Part shown: piece by piece, positions 15,460-23,053 of the stretch
Layout of the letters: every line of letters begins with the position of its first letter
Numbering within the stretch: position 1 is the first letter of the stretch
Assembly: GCA_016873525.1 (NCBI GenBank)
Contig: VGXD01000001.1
Coordinates: forward strand, 1 to 38,756
Length of the DNA: 38,756 nucleotides
Direction: 5' to 3'
Source of the DNA: Nitrospira sp.
Lineage (GTDB): Bacteria; Nitrospirota; Nitrospiria; Nitrospirales; Nitrospiraceae
The notes under the pieces: model-generated
What the model was told of the DNA's origin: nothing
Database searches by the model: none
Seen by the model: the letters and a program-made list of their open reading frames with translations, nothing else
Translations under genes and position numbers: made by a program

Positions 15460-15488
15460 TTGACACCCCTTGGTTGCTGCGTTAGATT
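15460..15488 (+). promoter_or_regulatory. Sigma-70-type promoter
   Basis: TTGACA at 15460-15465 and TAGATT at 15483-15488 with a 17-bp spacer. The predicted transcript starts near 15495 and would carry the small membrane protein at 15533. Confidence 0.55.
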
Positions 15489-15532
15489 GGCCAAGAAGAC
15501 CTCAGTGCCAACCGTGCGACGACATTGTCCGG

Positions 15533-15754
15533 ATGGGGTCGGGATGGGACATCGTGAGAACATTCTTTTGGTGGTTCGGAATGGGCGCGCTCATGACCCT
15601 CTCGGTCCTCATGGTGCAAGGAGGCGTGCGCGACTTGCTGTACGAGACGCATCCCAGCGGAAGCGGCAGCGCCTTGTTGAGTTTCGCCACCACGATCTTC
15701 GGCGGAGGCCTGTTGGCGGGCTGTCTCGCCTTGGTCATGACCCGTCTCCGGTGA
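15533..15754 (+). CDS. Small two-helix membrane protein, unknown
   Basis: 73 residues with two hydrophobic segments, at about 10-30 (FFWWFGMGALMTLSVLMVQ) and about 47-70 (LLSFATTIFGGGLLAGCLALVM), joined by a short polar loop (RDLLYETHPSGSGS). The frame is open up to 15470, but the predicted transcription start near 15495 favours the ATG at 15533. No strong ribosome site is visible, so the start is tentative. I do not recognise a family. It is the first of three closely spaced + strand genes ending with the D,D-carboxypeptidase. Confidence 0.55.
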   Translation: MGSGWDIVRTFFWWFGMGALMTLSVLMVQGGVRDLLYETHPSGSGSALLSFATTIFGGGLLAGCLALVMTRLR

Positions 15755-15877
15755 CGCTCGACATTCGGCTTGACAGGATGCGGGCCAACACGGTAGAAGC
15801 ACGACGCTTCCGCATCAACGCGATGGACGACGCCGTATCCCGGGTGCAAGCGGACATGGCCCCAACTGGATGGAGCG

Positions 15878-16066
15878 ATGCATTGTCTCAAGTGCAAAGG
15901 GTTCATGATGGTCGAGCGTCAGTACACGCTGGCCGACCGCCGGCTGTACGCGCGCTGCCTGAACTGCGGATTTTGGCTGGACCTGGCGGACCTCTTGCGG
16001 TTTTTTCACAAAGTCATCGACAGCGGGGCTCGTGGCTCCAAGGCTCGTGAGACCCTCACGCTCTAA
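15878..16066 (+). CDS. Small zinc-ribbon-like protein
   Basis: 62 residues with two CxxC pairs, C3/C6 and C27/C30 (MHCLKCKGFM... ARCLNCGFWLDL), the spacing of a minimal treble-clef or zinc-ribbon knuckle. It is likely to bind one zinc ion. No DNA-binding helix is obvious. A GGATGGAGC ribosome site precedes the ATG. Its last 35 nt overlap the carboxypeptidase gene in another frame, suggesting coupling. Function unknown. Confidence 0.65.
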   Translation: MHCLKCKGFMMVERQYTLADRRLYARCLNCGFWLDLADLLRFFHKVIDSGARGSKARETLTL

Positions 16067-16997
16067 TCCGCATCCGATTCGGCGCCTCCGGTGGCGGCCG
16101 TTGCCCGTTTTTGCGGCTGCCCTGTTGGCCGTGCTGTTGAATGCGCCGCTGTCGGGGGCCGCGTCCAAGCCCACCCTGGTTTCATCCCCCGCGACTTCCC
16201 CCGTCAGTTTCCTCGAACGGTCTCGGTCCTTCAGGCTGTCTCACGGACATTCTCCGGCAGCCCACGGCATTCTGCTCAAAGACCTCACGTCGGGAAAAAC
16301 GCTGTACGAGTACGAGTCCGACCGCAGGCTCTCCCCGGCCAGCTTGACCAAAATCATGACCGCCCTGGTCATCCTGGAATATGGACAACTCCAAGACCAC
16401 GTCACCGTGAGCCGCAAGGCCGCCGCCGCCCCAAGGACCCACCTGCGACTGCGAGCCGGACAGGTGTTTCGCCTTGAGGACCTCTTGAAGGCCATGCTGA
16501 TCACGTCCGCCAATGATGCCTGTCTGGCGGCCATCGAACACGTGGCAGGGTCTGAGGAGCAGTTCGTCGATCTGATGAACGCGAAGGTGCGCACCCTCGG
16601 TCTGTCGGATACTCATTTCAGCAACGGCTGCGGCTTTGACGCCCCCGATCACTACGCCACGGCGAACGATTTGGCCAAGTTGAGCGAGATCGCCCTTCAA
16701 AACCCGATCTTCAGGGCCTTGGTGCGGGAAGAAATCGAGGTCATCAGCGCCGTCAATGTGAACCGCTCGTTCCTGCTCAAAACCACCAACCGGTTGCTTG
16801 GCCGGCTACCAGGCGTCGAGGGCGTCAAAACAGGGTTCACCTCCCGGGCCGGGCGCTGCCTCATCGCCAAGGTCTCCCAGGACGGCAAAGAGCTGCTGCT
16901 GGTCCTGCTCCATGCCAACCGACGCTGGAACACGGCCACCAGCCTCATCAATTACGGTCTTCAATCGGTTGAAGAACCGGTCGCCAGCCTAAGATAG
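16032..16997 (+). CDS. Serine-type D-Ala-D-Ala carboxypeptidase (PBP5/DacA family)
   Basis: Penicillin-binding protein that trims the terminal D-alanine from peptidoglycan pentapeptides in the periplasm. The 321 residues have an arginine-rich start and one export segment (about 24-43, cleavage near SGAAS). The three active-site motifs are S104-x-x-K107 (SLTK), S159-A-N161, and K266-T-G, with the usual TSANDAC, SNGCGFDAPDHYATANDLAKL and GVKTGFTSRAGRCL contexts. The C-terminal beta domain and amphipathic anchor of classical PBP5 are missing, so it is the short form and may be a soluble or endopeptidase-like member. The GTG start overlaps the zinc-ribbon gene; a second GTG lies at 16047. Confidence 0.9.
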   Translation: MAPRLVRPSRSNPHPIRRLRWRPLPVFAAALLAVLLNAPLSGAASKPTLVSSPATSPVSFLERSRSFRLSHGHSPAAHGILLKDLTSGKTLYEYESDRRLSPASLTKIMTALVILEYGQLQDHVTVSRKAAAAPRTHLRLRAGQVFRLEDLLKAMLITSANDACLAAIEHVAGSEEQFVDLMNAKVRTLGLSDTHFSNGCGFDAPDHYATANDLAKLSEIALQNPIFRALVREEIEVISAVNVNRSFLLKTTNRLLGRLPGVEGVKTGFTSRAGRCLIAKVSQDGKELLLVLLHANRRWNTATSLINYGLQSVEEPVASLR

Positions 16998-17011
16998 AAT
17001 TATCGGAGAGG

Positions 17012-17053
17012 AGGGGCGGTAGGCCGACACGAAGACGCGCGCGGCCGGCCCCT
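17012..17053. terminator. Shared terminator-like stem between convergent genes
   Basis: AGGGGC (17012-17017) pairs with GCCCCT (17048-17053), and GGCCG (17022-17026) with CGGCC (17042-17046), around a 15-nt loop. The structure ends at the stop codon of the minus-strand gene. No T-run is present, so the function is inferred from position. Confidence 0.35.
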
Positions 17054-17585
17054 AGTGCGGAAGCTCGAACTCGATGTTCACGTCCTTGCCGAGGTAGTTG
17101 ACCAGGACCCCCTGCTTCTCGTAATTCAACAACGCGCCCATCACGTTCTCGTCCCCATAATCCTCTTTGCCCAGGAGCTTGCGAATATCGTCCGGGCTCT
17201 CACTGTTGAGAACGTTCCGAAAGATCCCCCGCACCTTGTAGGCAAAGCGGTTATTGATGAAGATCAAATTGACCTTCCCGTCCATCAAGCGTACGCCGGC
17301 CATCGGCCCGGTGGGTTTGCGCTGGTCCAGCAGCAGAATAAAAGTCGCCTCCTGTTCCGCCTTGACTCCGGGAATCTTTTCATTGACCAGGATGTCCACC
17401 GCTTTGCTTTCAGGATCGCCCAGCTTCACGCCGAAGAGGGAGACCTCCGAACTCTTGATCTGTTTGGGATCCATCACGTCGTTCTTGCTGAGTTCGTAGG
17501 GTTCGGCCCCAGCAATTTCCACGATCCCAACCAGAATCGAGAATCCCACCGAGGCCAGCAAGATCGGCCACTGTCTGACGTTCAT
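17052..17585 (-). CDS. Secreted protein of unknown function
   Basis: 177 residues with a signal peptide (MNVRQWPILLASVGFSILVGIVEIAGA, cleavage before EPYELSK). The mature domain is rich in alternating hydrophobic residues: VSLFGVKLGDPESKAVDILV, GVRLMDGKVNLIFINNRFAYKVRGIF, then SPDDIRKLLGKEDYG and VLVNYLGKDVNIEFELP. The G-V-x-L-G-D-x3-x-A-V pattern resembles small periplasmic domains that track substrate or complex assembly, but I cannot name the family. ATG 17585 is preferred over GTG 17588 because the AAGGAGG ribosome site is then 5 nt away. A good promoter lies about 90 bp upstream. Confidence 0.7.
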   Translation of the reverse strand: MNVRQWPILLASVGFSILVGIVEIAGAEPYELSKNDVMDPKQIKSSEVSLFGVKLGDPESKAVDILVNEKIPGVKAEQEATFILLLDQRKPTGPMAGVRLMDGKVNLIFINNRFAYKVRGIFRNVLNSESPDDIRKLLGKEDYGDENVMGALLNYEKQGVLVNYLGKDVNIEFELPH

Positions 17586-17673
17586 CACTTCCTCCTTGAC
17601 GCCTCTGCCGGCAGAACGCGCAGGCCGTTTTCCACGCCCTATGGCACCTTAAATGCCGAAGAAAAGTTCGCGC

Positions 17674-17702
17674 ATTGTAGCCGACGAGGACTGAACTTGC
17701 AA
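17674..17702 (-). promoter_or_regulatory. Sigma-70-type promoter for the secreted protein gene
   Basis: On the minus strand TTGCAA (17697-17702) and TACAAT (17674-17679) are separated by 17 bp. Transcription would start near 17667, giving a leader of about 80 nt before the start at 17585. Confidence 0.6.
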
Positions 17703-17749
17703 GGCAACCAAGGCCGAACATCCGGCAGGCCCACCGCCCACCGAGCGCA

Positions 17750-18685
17750 TTAACTGACCGCGCGGACACGGGGCCGACCCGTGGGGCTCGCTTCCTTATC
17801 CAACTCAAGGAAGGTCGTCCGACACAAGCGAATGAATTCTTGCGCCGCGCGACCCAGGTGGCGGCCGGCCAGGTAGGCCAACACCACCGGATGCTTGGGC
17901 ACCGGATCATGGAGACGAATCACCCGCAGCGCCTGGCCACGCAGACGCTGCCGCACATAGAATTCCGGCAGGATGCTCAAGCCGGCCCCGTGCCTGACCG
18001 CCTCCAGAATGCCTTCCGGTGCGGTCATTTCGACGGACACCTGGGGCTTGACCCCTGCCCGGGCACATTCCGCCTCAACCATTTTGCGCAGGCAGTAATC
18101 AACGGGCATCAACACCAAGGGAAACTTGGCTAACTCTTCCATCCGCATCCGAGAAACAGCCGGCCGAAAGTCTGCGGGAGCGACGAGGACCAGTGTTTCA
18201 TCAAACAAATGAACCGTGGCAAGTCGATCTTCGTTCGGAGGAAGCAAACAGAGGCCCAAGTCTCGCCGGTGAGCCAACAGGTCTGCGACGATGTCGGAGG
18301 ACGGCTGAGCATGAACCTGGAGATGGACGTTGGGAAACCGGCCTCGGAACCGACAGACCAGCGGGGGGATGAGGTAGGAATTGACGGTGGACAGCGCCCC
18401 GACGATCAGTCGGCCACGCTCCGCTCCTTTCAACTCCTGGATCGCCTGCACACCTTGTTCGAGATCATCGAGGACGCGCACGGCGTGCTCGCGAAGGATC
18501 TCCCCGGCTTCCGTTAACGCGACGCGTCGCCCCATCCGGTCGAAGAGAGGCAGGCCGACCTCCTCTTCCAGCGCCGCAATCTGAACCGACAAGGAGGGTT
18601 GCGACACATGGATTATTTCAGCGGCTCGCGTGAAGTTTTCCTGCTTGGCCACTGCCAGGAAGTACCGTAGCTGGCGCATTTCCAT
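17750..18685 (-). CDS. LysR-family transcriptional regulator
   Basis: 311 residues. The N-terminal winged helix-turn-helix is textbook (MRQLRYFLAVAKQENFTRAAEIIHVSQPSLSVQIAALEEEVGLPLFDR, residues 3-50), followed by the linker helix and a two-lobed periplasmic-binding-protein-like effector domain (RLIVGALSTVNSYLIPPLV, HRRDLGLCLLP, VRHGAGLSILPE). Overall style is near the CynR/CysB side of the family; the effector cannot be told from sequence. It is transcribed away from the truncated-haemoglobin gene, with about 140 bp between starts, so it probably controls that gene pair and itself, as is usual for divergent LysR genes. Confidence 0.92.
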   Translation of the reverse strand: MEMRQLRYFLAVAKQENFTRAAEIIHVSQPSLSVQIAALEEEVGLPLFDRMGRRVALTEAGEILREHAVRVLDDLEQGVQAIQELKGAERGRLIVGALSTVNSYLIPPLVCRFRGRFPNVHLQVHAQPSSDIVADLLAHRRDLGLCLLPPNEDRLATVHLFDETLVLVAPADFRPAVSRMRMEELAKFPLVLMPVDYCLRKMVEAECARAGVKPQVSVEMTAPEGILEAVRHGAGLSILPEFYVRQRLRGQALRVIRLHDPVPKHPVVLAYLAGRHLGRAAQEFIRLCRTTFLELDKEASPTGRPRVRAVS

Positions 18686-18708
18686 CGCGATCCCCCCTTG
18701 CTTCTAAT

Positions 18709-18758
18709 TTGACATAGTATAAACGTATCGATTTTATAAAAACAATATATTTGCTCTA
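18709..18758. promoter_or_regulatory. Divergent control region, LysR to truncated haemoglobin
   Basis: This AT-rich island in a GC-rich genome has TTGACA at 18709-18714 with TTTATA at 18733-18738 (18-bp spacer), facing the haemoglobin gene. ATAGTAT occurs twice (18714-18720 and 18752-18758). ATCGAT occurs twice, the second within the palindrome CTATCGATAG. These repeats flank the putative -10 and are plausible LysR-type contacts, but I cannot assign a single T-N11-A site. Confidence 0.45.
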
Positions 18759-18826
18759 TCGATAGTATGGCGGGTACCATCACGTCGTCAACCGCAAAGC
18801 GTTCACCAACAAAGGAGGGTTGCACG

Positions 18827-19285
18827 GTGAAACAACAAGGCAGAGTCCTCGTCATCGGGGCCATGGCCGGTCTTTTCCTGGGAGCGATCGGCTGTTCCGG
18901 TCTGGAACCCACGGGAGGCGTGTCATCAACGTCGCTTTACGACCGGCTGGGCGGCAAGCCGGCCATCACAGCCGTGGTGGACCAATTCGTCGCCAACGTA
19001 GCCCAAGATGCCAGGATCAACGGGCGCTTCTCGACGACGGATATTCCAAGGCTGAAAACGCACCTGGTCGACCAAGTCTGCATGGCCTCCGGCGGCCCCT
19101 GCGCCTATACGGGCGGGGATATGAAGACAACCCACGCCGGCATGAGGATCTCTACCGCGGATTTTACCGCGTTGGTGGAAGACCTCGTAAGCGCGCTCGA
19201 TAGGTTCAAGGTCCCGGAACGGGAACAGGGGGAGCTGTTGGGGCTGCTGGGCCCCATGCAAAAGGACATCGTCGAATTGCCGTGA
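18827..19285 (+). CDS. Group I truncated haemoglobin, predicted lipoprotein
   Basis: 152 residues. The GTG at 18827 has an AAGGAGG ribosome site 8 nt upstream. The N-terminus is a lipoprotein signal (VLVIGAMAGLFLGAIGC, lipidated C23). The globin domain follows: SLYDRLGGKPAITAVVDQFVANVAQDARINGRF, then the region with K77-T-H, and the probable proximal histidine H103 in TTHAGMRI, ending with a helix (FTALVEDLVSALDRF) and a short tail. Family members bind O2 or NO and can detoxify NO. Export and lipid anchoring would place haem chemistry outside the cytoplasm, which is unusual. The next gene overlaps by 4 nt. Confidence 0.85.
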   Translation: MKQQGRVLVIGAMAGLFLGAIGCSGLEPTGGVSSTSLYDRLGGKPAITAVVDQFVANVAQDARINGRFSTTDIPRLKTHLVDQVCMASGGPCAYTGGDMKTTHAGMRISTADFTALVEDLVSALDRFKVPEREQGELLGLLGPMQKDIVELP

Positions 19286-19881
19286 CGCAACACTTTGTCG
19301 TCTACAGCGATTTCAACTGTCCCTTCTGTTACGCCCTCAACGAACGCCTAGGAGCAGGGGGAAACGGGGAGGGGGCGGCCTGGCGGGGCGTCCAACACGC
19401 CCCCCACCTTCCCGTCCCCGTGGCGTCCTGGCGCAACGATATGGCGGAGGACTTGGAGTTTGAGGTCCAGTCTGTCCAGAGACTGGCCCCCGAACTCCCG
19501 ATCATGGTCCCGGCTGGAAAACCGAATACCGCTCGGGCCATAAGGGCCACGGCCTTGGCGTATAGTTTGGATCCGCAACGCGCATCTTCGTTCAAGGACC
19601 TGCTCTATCGGGCCTTGTGGTGCGAAGGCGCCGATCTCTCCGATTCCGCCACCCTCGTTGATTTGGCTGCAAGGGTCGGATTCGGACCGCTAGCGTTCTC
19701 GGCCTTGGATGGTCGTCAAATCTCCGCCGTCGTTGCACGGTGGCAGCAAGACTGGGAGCAAACCCGCGTCGGCGCGGTGCCGGCACTGATTCGATCTGAC
19801 GGCAAGCAGCTCGTGGGACTTGTGGGAGAAGGCCGGCTTCGGGCCTTCCTCAAGCCCGATAACCCGGTCCATCATGGATGA
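19282..19881 (+). CDS. DsbA/FrnE-like thioredoxin-fold oxidoreductase
   Basis: 199 residues of the DsbA-like (2-hydroxychromene-2-carboxylate isomerase/FrnE) type. It starts with a beta strand and the dithiol motif C13-P-F-C16 (VYSDFNCPFCYALN), has an inserted helical domain (about 60-150), and a C-terminal strand with a cis-proline in VGAVPALIRSDGKQLVGLVG. No signal peptide is seen, so it should be cytoplasmic. The GTG overlaps the haemoglobin stop (GTGA), so translation is coupled. Likely role: thiol-disulphide exchange linked to the haemoglobin or its substrates, an inference from the pairing. Confidence 0.82.
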   Translation: MTQHFVVYSDFNCPFCYALNERLGAGGNGEGAAWRGVQHAPHLPVPVASWRNDMAEDLEFEVQSVQRLAPELPIMVPAGKPNTARAIRATALAYSLDPQRASSFKDLLYRALWCEGADLSDSATLVDLAARVGFGPLAFSALDGRQISAVVARWQQDWEQTRVGAVPALIRSDGKQLVGLVGEGRLRAFLKPDNPVHHG

Positions 19882-19893
19882 AGAAGGCCCCGT

Positions 19894-20178
19894 TTACAGC
19901 GGGTGAGCTGCGAGTAGATGTAGGCCCAACGTCCGCAACCGTTCGAAGTACGCTCCCGCTTCCTCAGGAAGAGTGGGCAAAAGACCGTTGAGATCCTCCA
20001 GGCAACTTTTCAGAATCTCGACGCGTTGTGGGTCGAGCCCTTCCGTGGATTCCAGGTAGTACGTGACACAGCCGCTGATCACGGTGTCCAGCGTCATCAG
20101 CGCGCCTTCGTTGGGGTCCGAGAATCTGGGCCAGTCCGAGTCACGATGGATCTGCCAGAGGGAGAGGACCTCGCTCAC
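19894..20178 (-). CDS. Small protein of unknown function
   Basis: 94 residues from a GTG at 20178 that overlaps the stop of the upstream membrane gene by 4 nt (GTGA). The frame stays open upstream to 20526, but that part lies inside the membrane gene and has shadow-like composition. The protein is acidic, contains a cysteine-bearing central part (LDTVISGCVTYYLESTEGLDPQRVEILK) and a leucine-rich C-terminus (FERLRTLGLHLLAAHPL). No family is recognised. It is the last gene of a three-gene minus-strand cassette and is convergent with the DsbA-like gene, 12 nt away. Confidence 0.6.
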   Translation of the reverse strand: MSEVLSLWQIHRDSDWPRFSDPNEGALMTLDTVISGCVTYYLESTEGLDPQRVEILKSCLEDLNGLLPTLPEEAGAYFERLRTLGLHLLAAHPL

Positions 20179-20564
20179 GGCGTGCCCCGCAGCGTATCGA
20201 TCGCCAACAATGTGGCCAGGACAATCAGCACCGTTCCGGACAGCCGATGGACCCAGAGCGGGATGCGGCCCCACCGGCCAAGCAGGCGCTCGCGCAACCG
20301 CGGCGAGGCGCCGAGCAGAATCATGCCCTTGATGACCATCAGCGCACCAACGGAGACCCAGAGCCAATGGCCTTCCTGCGTGGACGATCCCACCAGCAAG
20401 ACCAGCCCGCCCAGGATCATCCCCTGCGTCAGCAGAAACCGAGGGAGGGGATCCGTCAGGACCCTTCCGATCCGGGCGCGCCACCGGGCCGGCAGGGTGA
20501 TCATCGTCACGCCCATGGCCAGCCAAGTCAGGGCAACCAGTCCGAACAGCGGCAACGTCAGCAT
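20175..20564 (-). CDS. Four-helix membrane protein, paralogue B
   Basis: 129 residues with hydrophobic segments at about 3-26, 43-58, 64-80 and 100-122. It shares with the next upstream gene the pattern W(L/M)A.G...(L/I)..P....AR...VL....R.....G..LG...LL(L/V)GS...LW...G..MV.KG..L, so the two look like products of a tandem duplication. The ATG lies 4 nt after the stop of the upstream gene. The C-terminus has an extra basic loop (RLRERLLGRWGRIP). Function unknown. Confidence 0.65.
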   Translation of the reverse strand: MLTLPLFGLVALTWLAMGVTMITLPARWRARIGRVLTDPLPRFLLTQGMILGGLVLLVGSSTQEGHWLWVSVGALMVIKGMILLGASPRLRERLLGRWGRIPLWVHRLSGTVLIVLATLLAIDTLRGTP

Positions 20565-20568
20565 GGCG

Positions 20569-20964
20569 TCACTGGACTCCCAACCAGCCCAAGGCATTCA
20601 ACAAGAGAAGGGCCAAGGTACAGAGTCCGAGCCCCCAAAACCGGTAGTCAACATCCTCTCGGTGCAAGCACCAGGTCAACGCCCCGGTTTTCCACTCCTG
20701 GGGTCCGACGGCCAGGAACAACCCCTTGACGACCATGGCCGTACCGGTGACCGTCCAGAGGAGTTCGTAGTGAAGCCCCCGGGAACCGAGGAGCAGGATG
20801 ATGCCCAGGCAGATGGCCACGCCCTCCCAGCGCAGCATGGCCGAAGACAGGTCCAGCACTTCCCGGACGCGGGCGATCACCTGGCGAGGCGCGACCAGCA
20901 GCGCCAGCCCATCGGCCATCCAGATCCCGGCAATCGCCGCTAAGAGGTACTTCATCGTTTCCAT
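20569..20964 (-). CDS. Four-helix membrane protein, paralogue A
   Basis: 131 residues (ATG 20964; ATG 20955 is possible). Hydrophobic segments lie at about 5-24, 50-65, 70-88 and 108-128. The first loop carries VAPRQVIARVREVL, and the central part reads MLRWEGVAICLGIILLLGSRGLHYELLWTV, then GTAMVVKGLFLAVGP. It aligns along its length with the following gene, suggesting duplication and divergence. It begins the minus-strand cassette that ends with the 94-residue protein. No enzyme motif is visible; a role as a small membrane assembly or a component of an envelope complex is only a guess. Confidence 0.65.
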   Translation of the reverse strand: METMKYLLAAIAGIWMADGLALLVAPRQVIARVREVLDLSSAMLRWEGVAICLGIILLLGSRGLHYELLWTVTGTAMVVKGLFLAVGPQEWKTGALTWCLHREDVDYRFWGLGLCTLALLLLNALGWLGVQ

Positions 20965-20975
20965 TCGTCGTAGCG

Positions 20976-21000
20976 CCCCTTCGGCCTGAGGCCGAAGGGG
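20976..21000 (-). terminator. Perfect 11-bp hairpin after gdhA
   Basis: CCCCTTCGGCC (20976-20986) and GGCCGAAGGGG (20990-21000) pair perfectly around a 3-nt loop, 20 nt past the gdhA stop on the minus strand. No T-run follows. It is placed to end the htrA-lipB-gdhA transcript or to shield its 3' end. Confidence 0.5.
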
Positions 21001-21020
21001 ACCCGGACAGAATCCACAGG

Positions 21021-22280
21021 CTAGGGATATAACCCGCGAGCCAGGTGCGCCTGGGCCACCTTGTCGATCCCGCTCATCAGCGCCGCCATCCGCATCGAGA
21101 CCTGCCGCGTCGTCGCAAACTGGAGCGTCCGATGAAAGGCCTCGGTAATAATTTCGTGCAGCCGATCACGAATGTCCTGTTCCTTCCAGAAAAATCGCTG
21201 CACATCCTGGACCCATTCGAAGTAGGATACGATCACCCCGCCGGAATTGGCCAGGATATCCGGAATAATGAAGACGCCGTTGGCGATCAAAATCCGATCC
21301 GCCTCCAGAGTCGTCGGGCCGTTGGCGCCCTCCGCCAAAATTCTGCACCGGACTTTGGCGGCATTATGTTGCGTGATCTGTTCCGAAAGAGCTGCCGGGA
21401 CCAGGACCGTGCAGTCCAGCCCCAGTAACTCCTCGTTGGTGACGGCCTCCCCCATCTTGATGTCGCAAAGCGACTGACGACCGGCTGAGCGGTACCGGGT
21501 CAACAAGTCCGGAATGTCCAACCCCTTCGGGTTATAGAGTCCGCCCGTTTTATCGCTGACCGCGATGACCTTGGCCCCGGCCTCTTGCATGATCCGAGCG
21601 GTGTGCGACCCGACATTGCCGAATCCCTGCACCGCCACCGTGGCCCCGCGAACGTCCATGCCGAGGTGCTGCATGGCCTCCAAGGTCACATCGACCACGC
21701 CCCGTCCCGTCGCCTCTTCGCGCCCGAGGCTGCCGCCGATCGACAGCGGCTTGCCCGTCACCACTCCGGGCACGGCAAAGCCCATCTGTTGGCTATAGGT
21801 GTCCATGATCCAGGCCATAACCTGCGCATCGGTGCCGACGTCCGGAGCCGGCACGTCCTTGTCCGGGCCGATGAGCGGGAAAATCTCCGCCGCATAGCGA
21901 CGGGTCAGCCGCTGAAGTTCCCCGCGCGACAACTGTTCCGGCGCCACCTGGACCCCGCCCTTCGCCCCGCCATAGGGCAGGCCGGCCAGCGCGCATTTCC
22001 ACGTCATCCACATGGCCAGCGCGGCCACCTCGCCGAGGTTGACGTCGGGATGGTAGCGAATCCCTCCCTTGGACGGGCCTCGCGACGAGTCGTGCTTCAC
22101 ACGGTAGCCCGTGAAGACCTTGACGGTGCCGTCGTCCATCCGCACCGGCACGCTCACGATGAGCGACCGCTCCGGCAAGGTCAGCCGCTCCCGCAGATTC
22201 GGATCCAGCTTCATCTGCTCGGCGGCTTGGTCGAACTGCGCCACCGCCAACCGAAACGTGTGATTGTCCAGCTCGTTCAC
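21021..22280 (-). CDS. gdhA: Glutamate dehydrogenase (Glu/Leu/Phe/Val family)
   Basis: Interconverts glutamate and 2-oxoglutarate plus ammonium. The 419 residues are the length of the hexameric, NAD-type or archaeal-like class. Signatures include GYRVKHDSSRGPSKGGIRYHP, the catalytic lysine region LPYGGAKGGV, DVPAPDVGTD, TGKPLSIGGSLGREEATGRGV, the nucleotide-binding VQGFGNVGSHTA and the end EWVQD. The GTG has a GGAGGGGAACG ribosome site and overlaps the lipB stop by 4 nt. Third gene of a tightly coupled operon after htrA and lipB. In an ammonia-handling organism this could matter for nitrogen assimilation, but cofactor and direction are not shown. Confidence 0.93.
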   Translation of the reverse strand: MNELDNHTFRLAVAQFDQAAEQMKLDPNLRERLTLPERSLIVSVPVRMDDGTVKVFTGYRVKHDSSRGPSKGGIRYHPDVNLGEVAALAMWMTWKCALAGLPYGGAKGGVQVAPEQLSRGELQRLTRRYAAEIFPLIGPDKDVPAPDVGTDAQVMAWIMDTYSQQMGFAVPGVVTGKPLSIGGSLGREEATGRGVVDVTLEAMQHLGMDVRGATVAVQGFGNVGSHTARIMQEAGAKVIAVSDKTGGLYNPKGLDIPDLLTRYRSAGRQSLCDIKMGEAVTNEELLGLDCTVLVPAALSEQITQHNAAKVRCRILAEGANGPTTLEADRILIANGVFIIPDILANSGGVIVSYFEWVQDVQRFFWKEQDIRDRLHEIITEAFHRTLQFATTRQVSMRMAALMSGIDKVAQAHLARGLYP

Positions 22281-23053
22281 GCTCGTTCCCCTCCGTGTTC
22301 CAGACTCACCATCGAACGACGACGCTCCCTCTCACCGGCAACGCCGGCCACCGGGCCCTCGTCGGAGAAATCCGCGGCCGGTTCCGCGGCGCAGTCGACC
22401 TCCGTGATCCAATTGAGCCCGAAGACCTCGGCAAAATGATCCGCAATCCTCTGACGGACCAGCGCCACATCGACCGACTGACCGAGGAGTTCGGCCATGG
22501 ATGTCACGCGACAGCCGGCGATGCCACAGGGAACGATCCGCTGGAACGGCGCCAGATCGACGGTCGCGTTCAGGGCAAAGCCATGCATCGTGACGCCTCG
22601 GGCAATCCGCACGCCCAGGGCCGCGATCTTCGCCGGCTCCGGTCCGACCCAGACGCCGGGCAACCGCTCCACCCGCCGTCCCGCAATGTCCCAGTCCGCC
22701 AAGGTCCTCATCAACACTTCTTCCAGCAACCGCACATAGGCTTTCGGTCCCGGACAAAAGTTCCTGAGACGAAGAATCGGGTAGCCGACGACTTGACCGG
22801 GACCGTGATAGGTCACGGACCCTCCGCGCTCCACGCGGTAGAGGGAATACCCGGACTCGCGCAGGCCTTGCTCATCGCCCCAATGAGCCGCACCGCCGCT
22901 TCGCCCGACCGTAAAGACCGGCTCATGCTCCAAGAGGAGCAACGTATCGGGGCGACACCCCGTGATGCGCTCTTCGACCAGACGGCGTTGAAGGTCCCAG
23001 GCCGACGCGTAGTCGAGTCGATCATGGGTCACGAGGATGCCTGGGCTGGTCAT
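22277..23053 (-). CDS. lipB: Octanoyl-[acyl-carrier-protein] transferase LipB
   Basis: Moves octanoate from ACP to the lipoyl domains of 2-oxoacid dehydrogenases and GcvH. From ATG 23053 the protein has 258 residues. It shows LLLEHEPVFTVGRSG, RGGSVTYHGPGQVVGYPI at 77-94, the catalytic lysine K142 (EPAKIAALGVRI), HGFALN and the thiolate C176 in VPCGIAG. These are the LipB catalytic pair. The end (about 230-258) is extended and charged. The ATG overlaps the htrA stop by 4 nt. A longer frame upstream to 23149 lies inside htrA and is not LipB-like. Placement between a protease and gdhA is not a pathway link that I recognise. Confidence 0.93.
   Translation of the reverse strand: MTSPGILVTHDRLDYASAWDLQRRLVEERITGCRPDTLLLLEHEPVFTVGRSGGAAHWGDEQGLRESGYSLYRVERGGSVTYHGPGQVVGYPILRLRNFCPGPKAYVRLLEEVLMRTLADWDIAGRRVERLPGVWVGPEPAKIAALGVRIARGVTMHGFALNATVDLAPFQRIVPCGIAGCRVTSMAELLGQSVDVALVRQRIADHFAEVFGLNWITEVDCAAEPAADFSDEGPVAGVAGERERRRSMVSLEHGGERA

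Noticed and set aside
19894..20526. 210-codon version of the 94-residue gene
   Set aside because: The first 116 codons lie inside the upstream membrane gene in another frame; the GTG at 20178 with a 4-nt overlap is far more likely.
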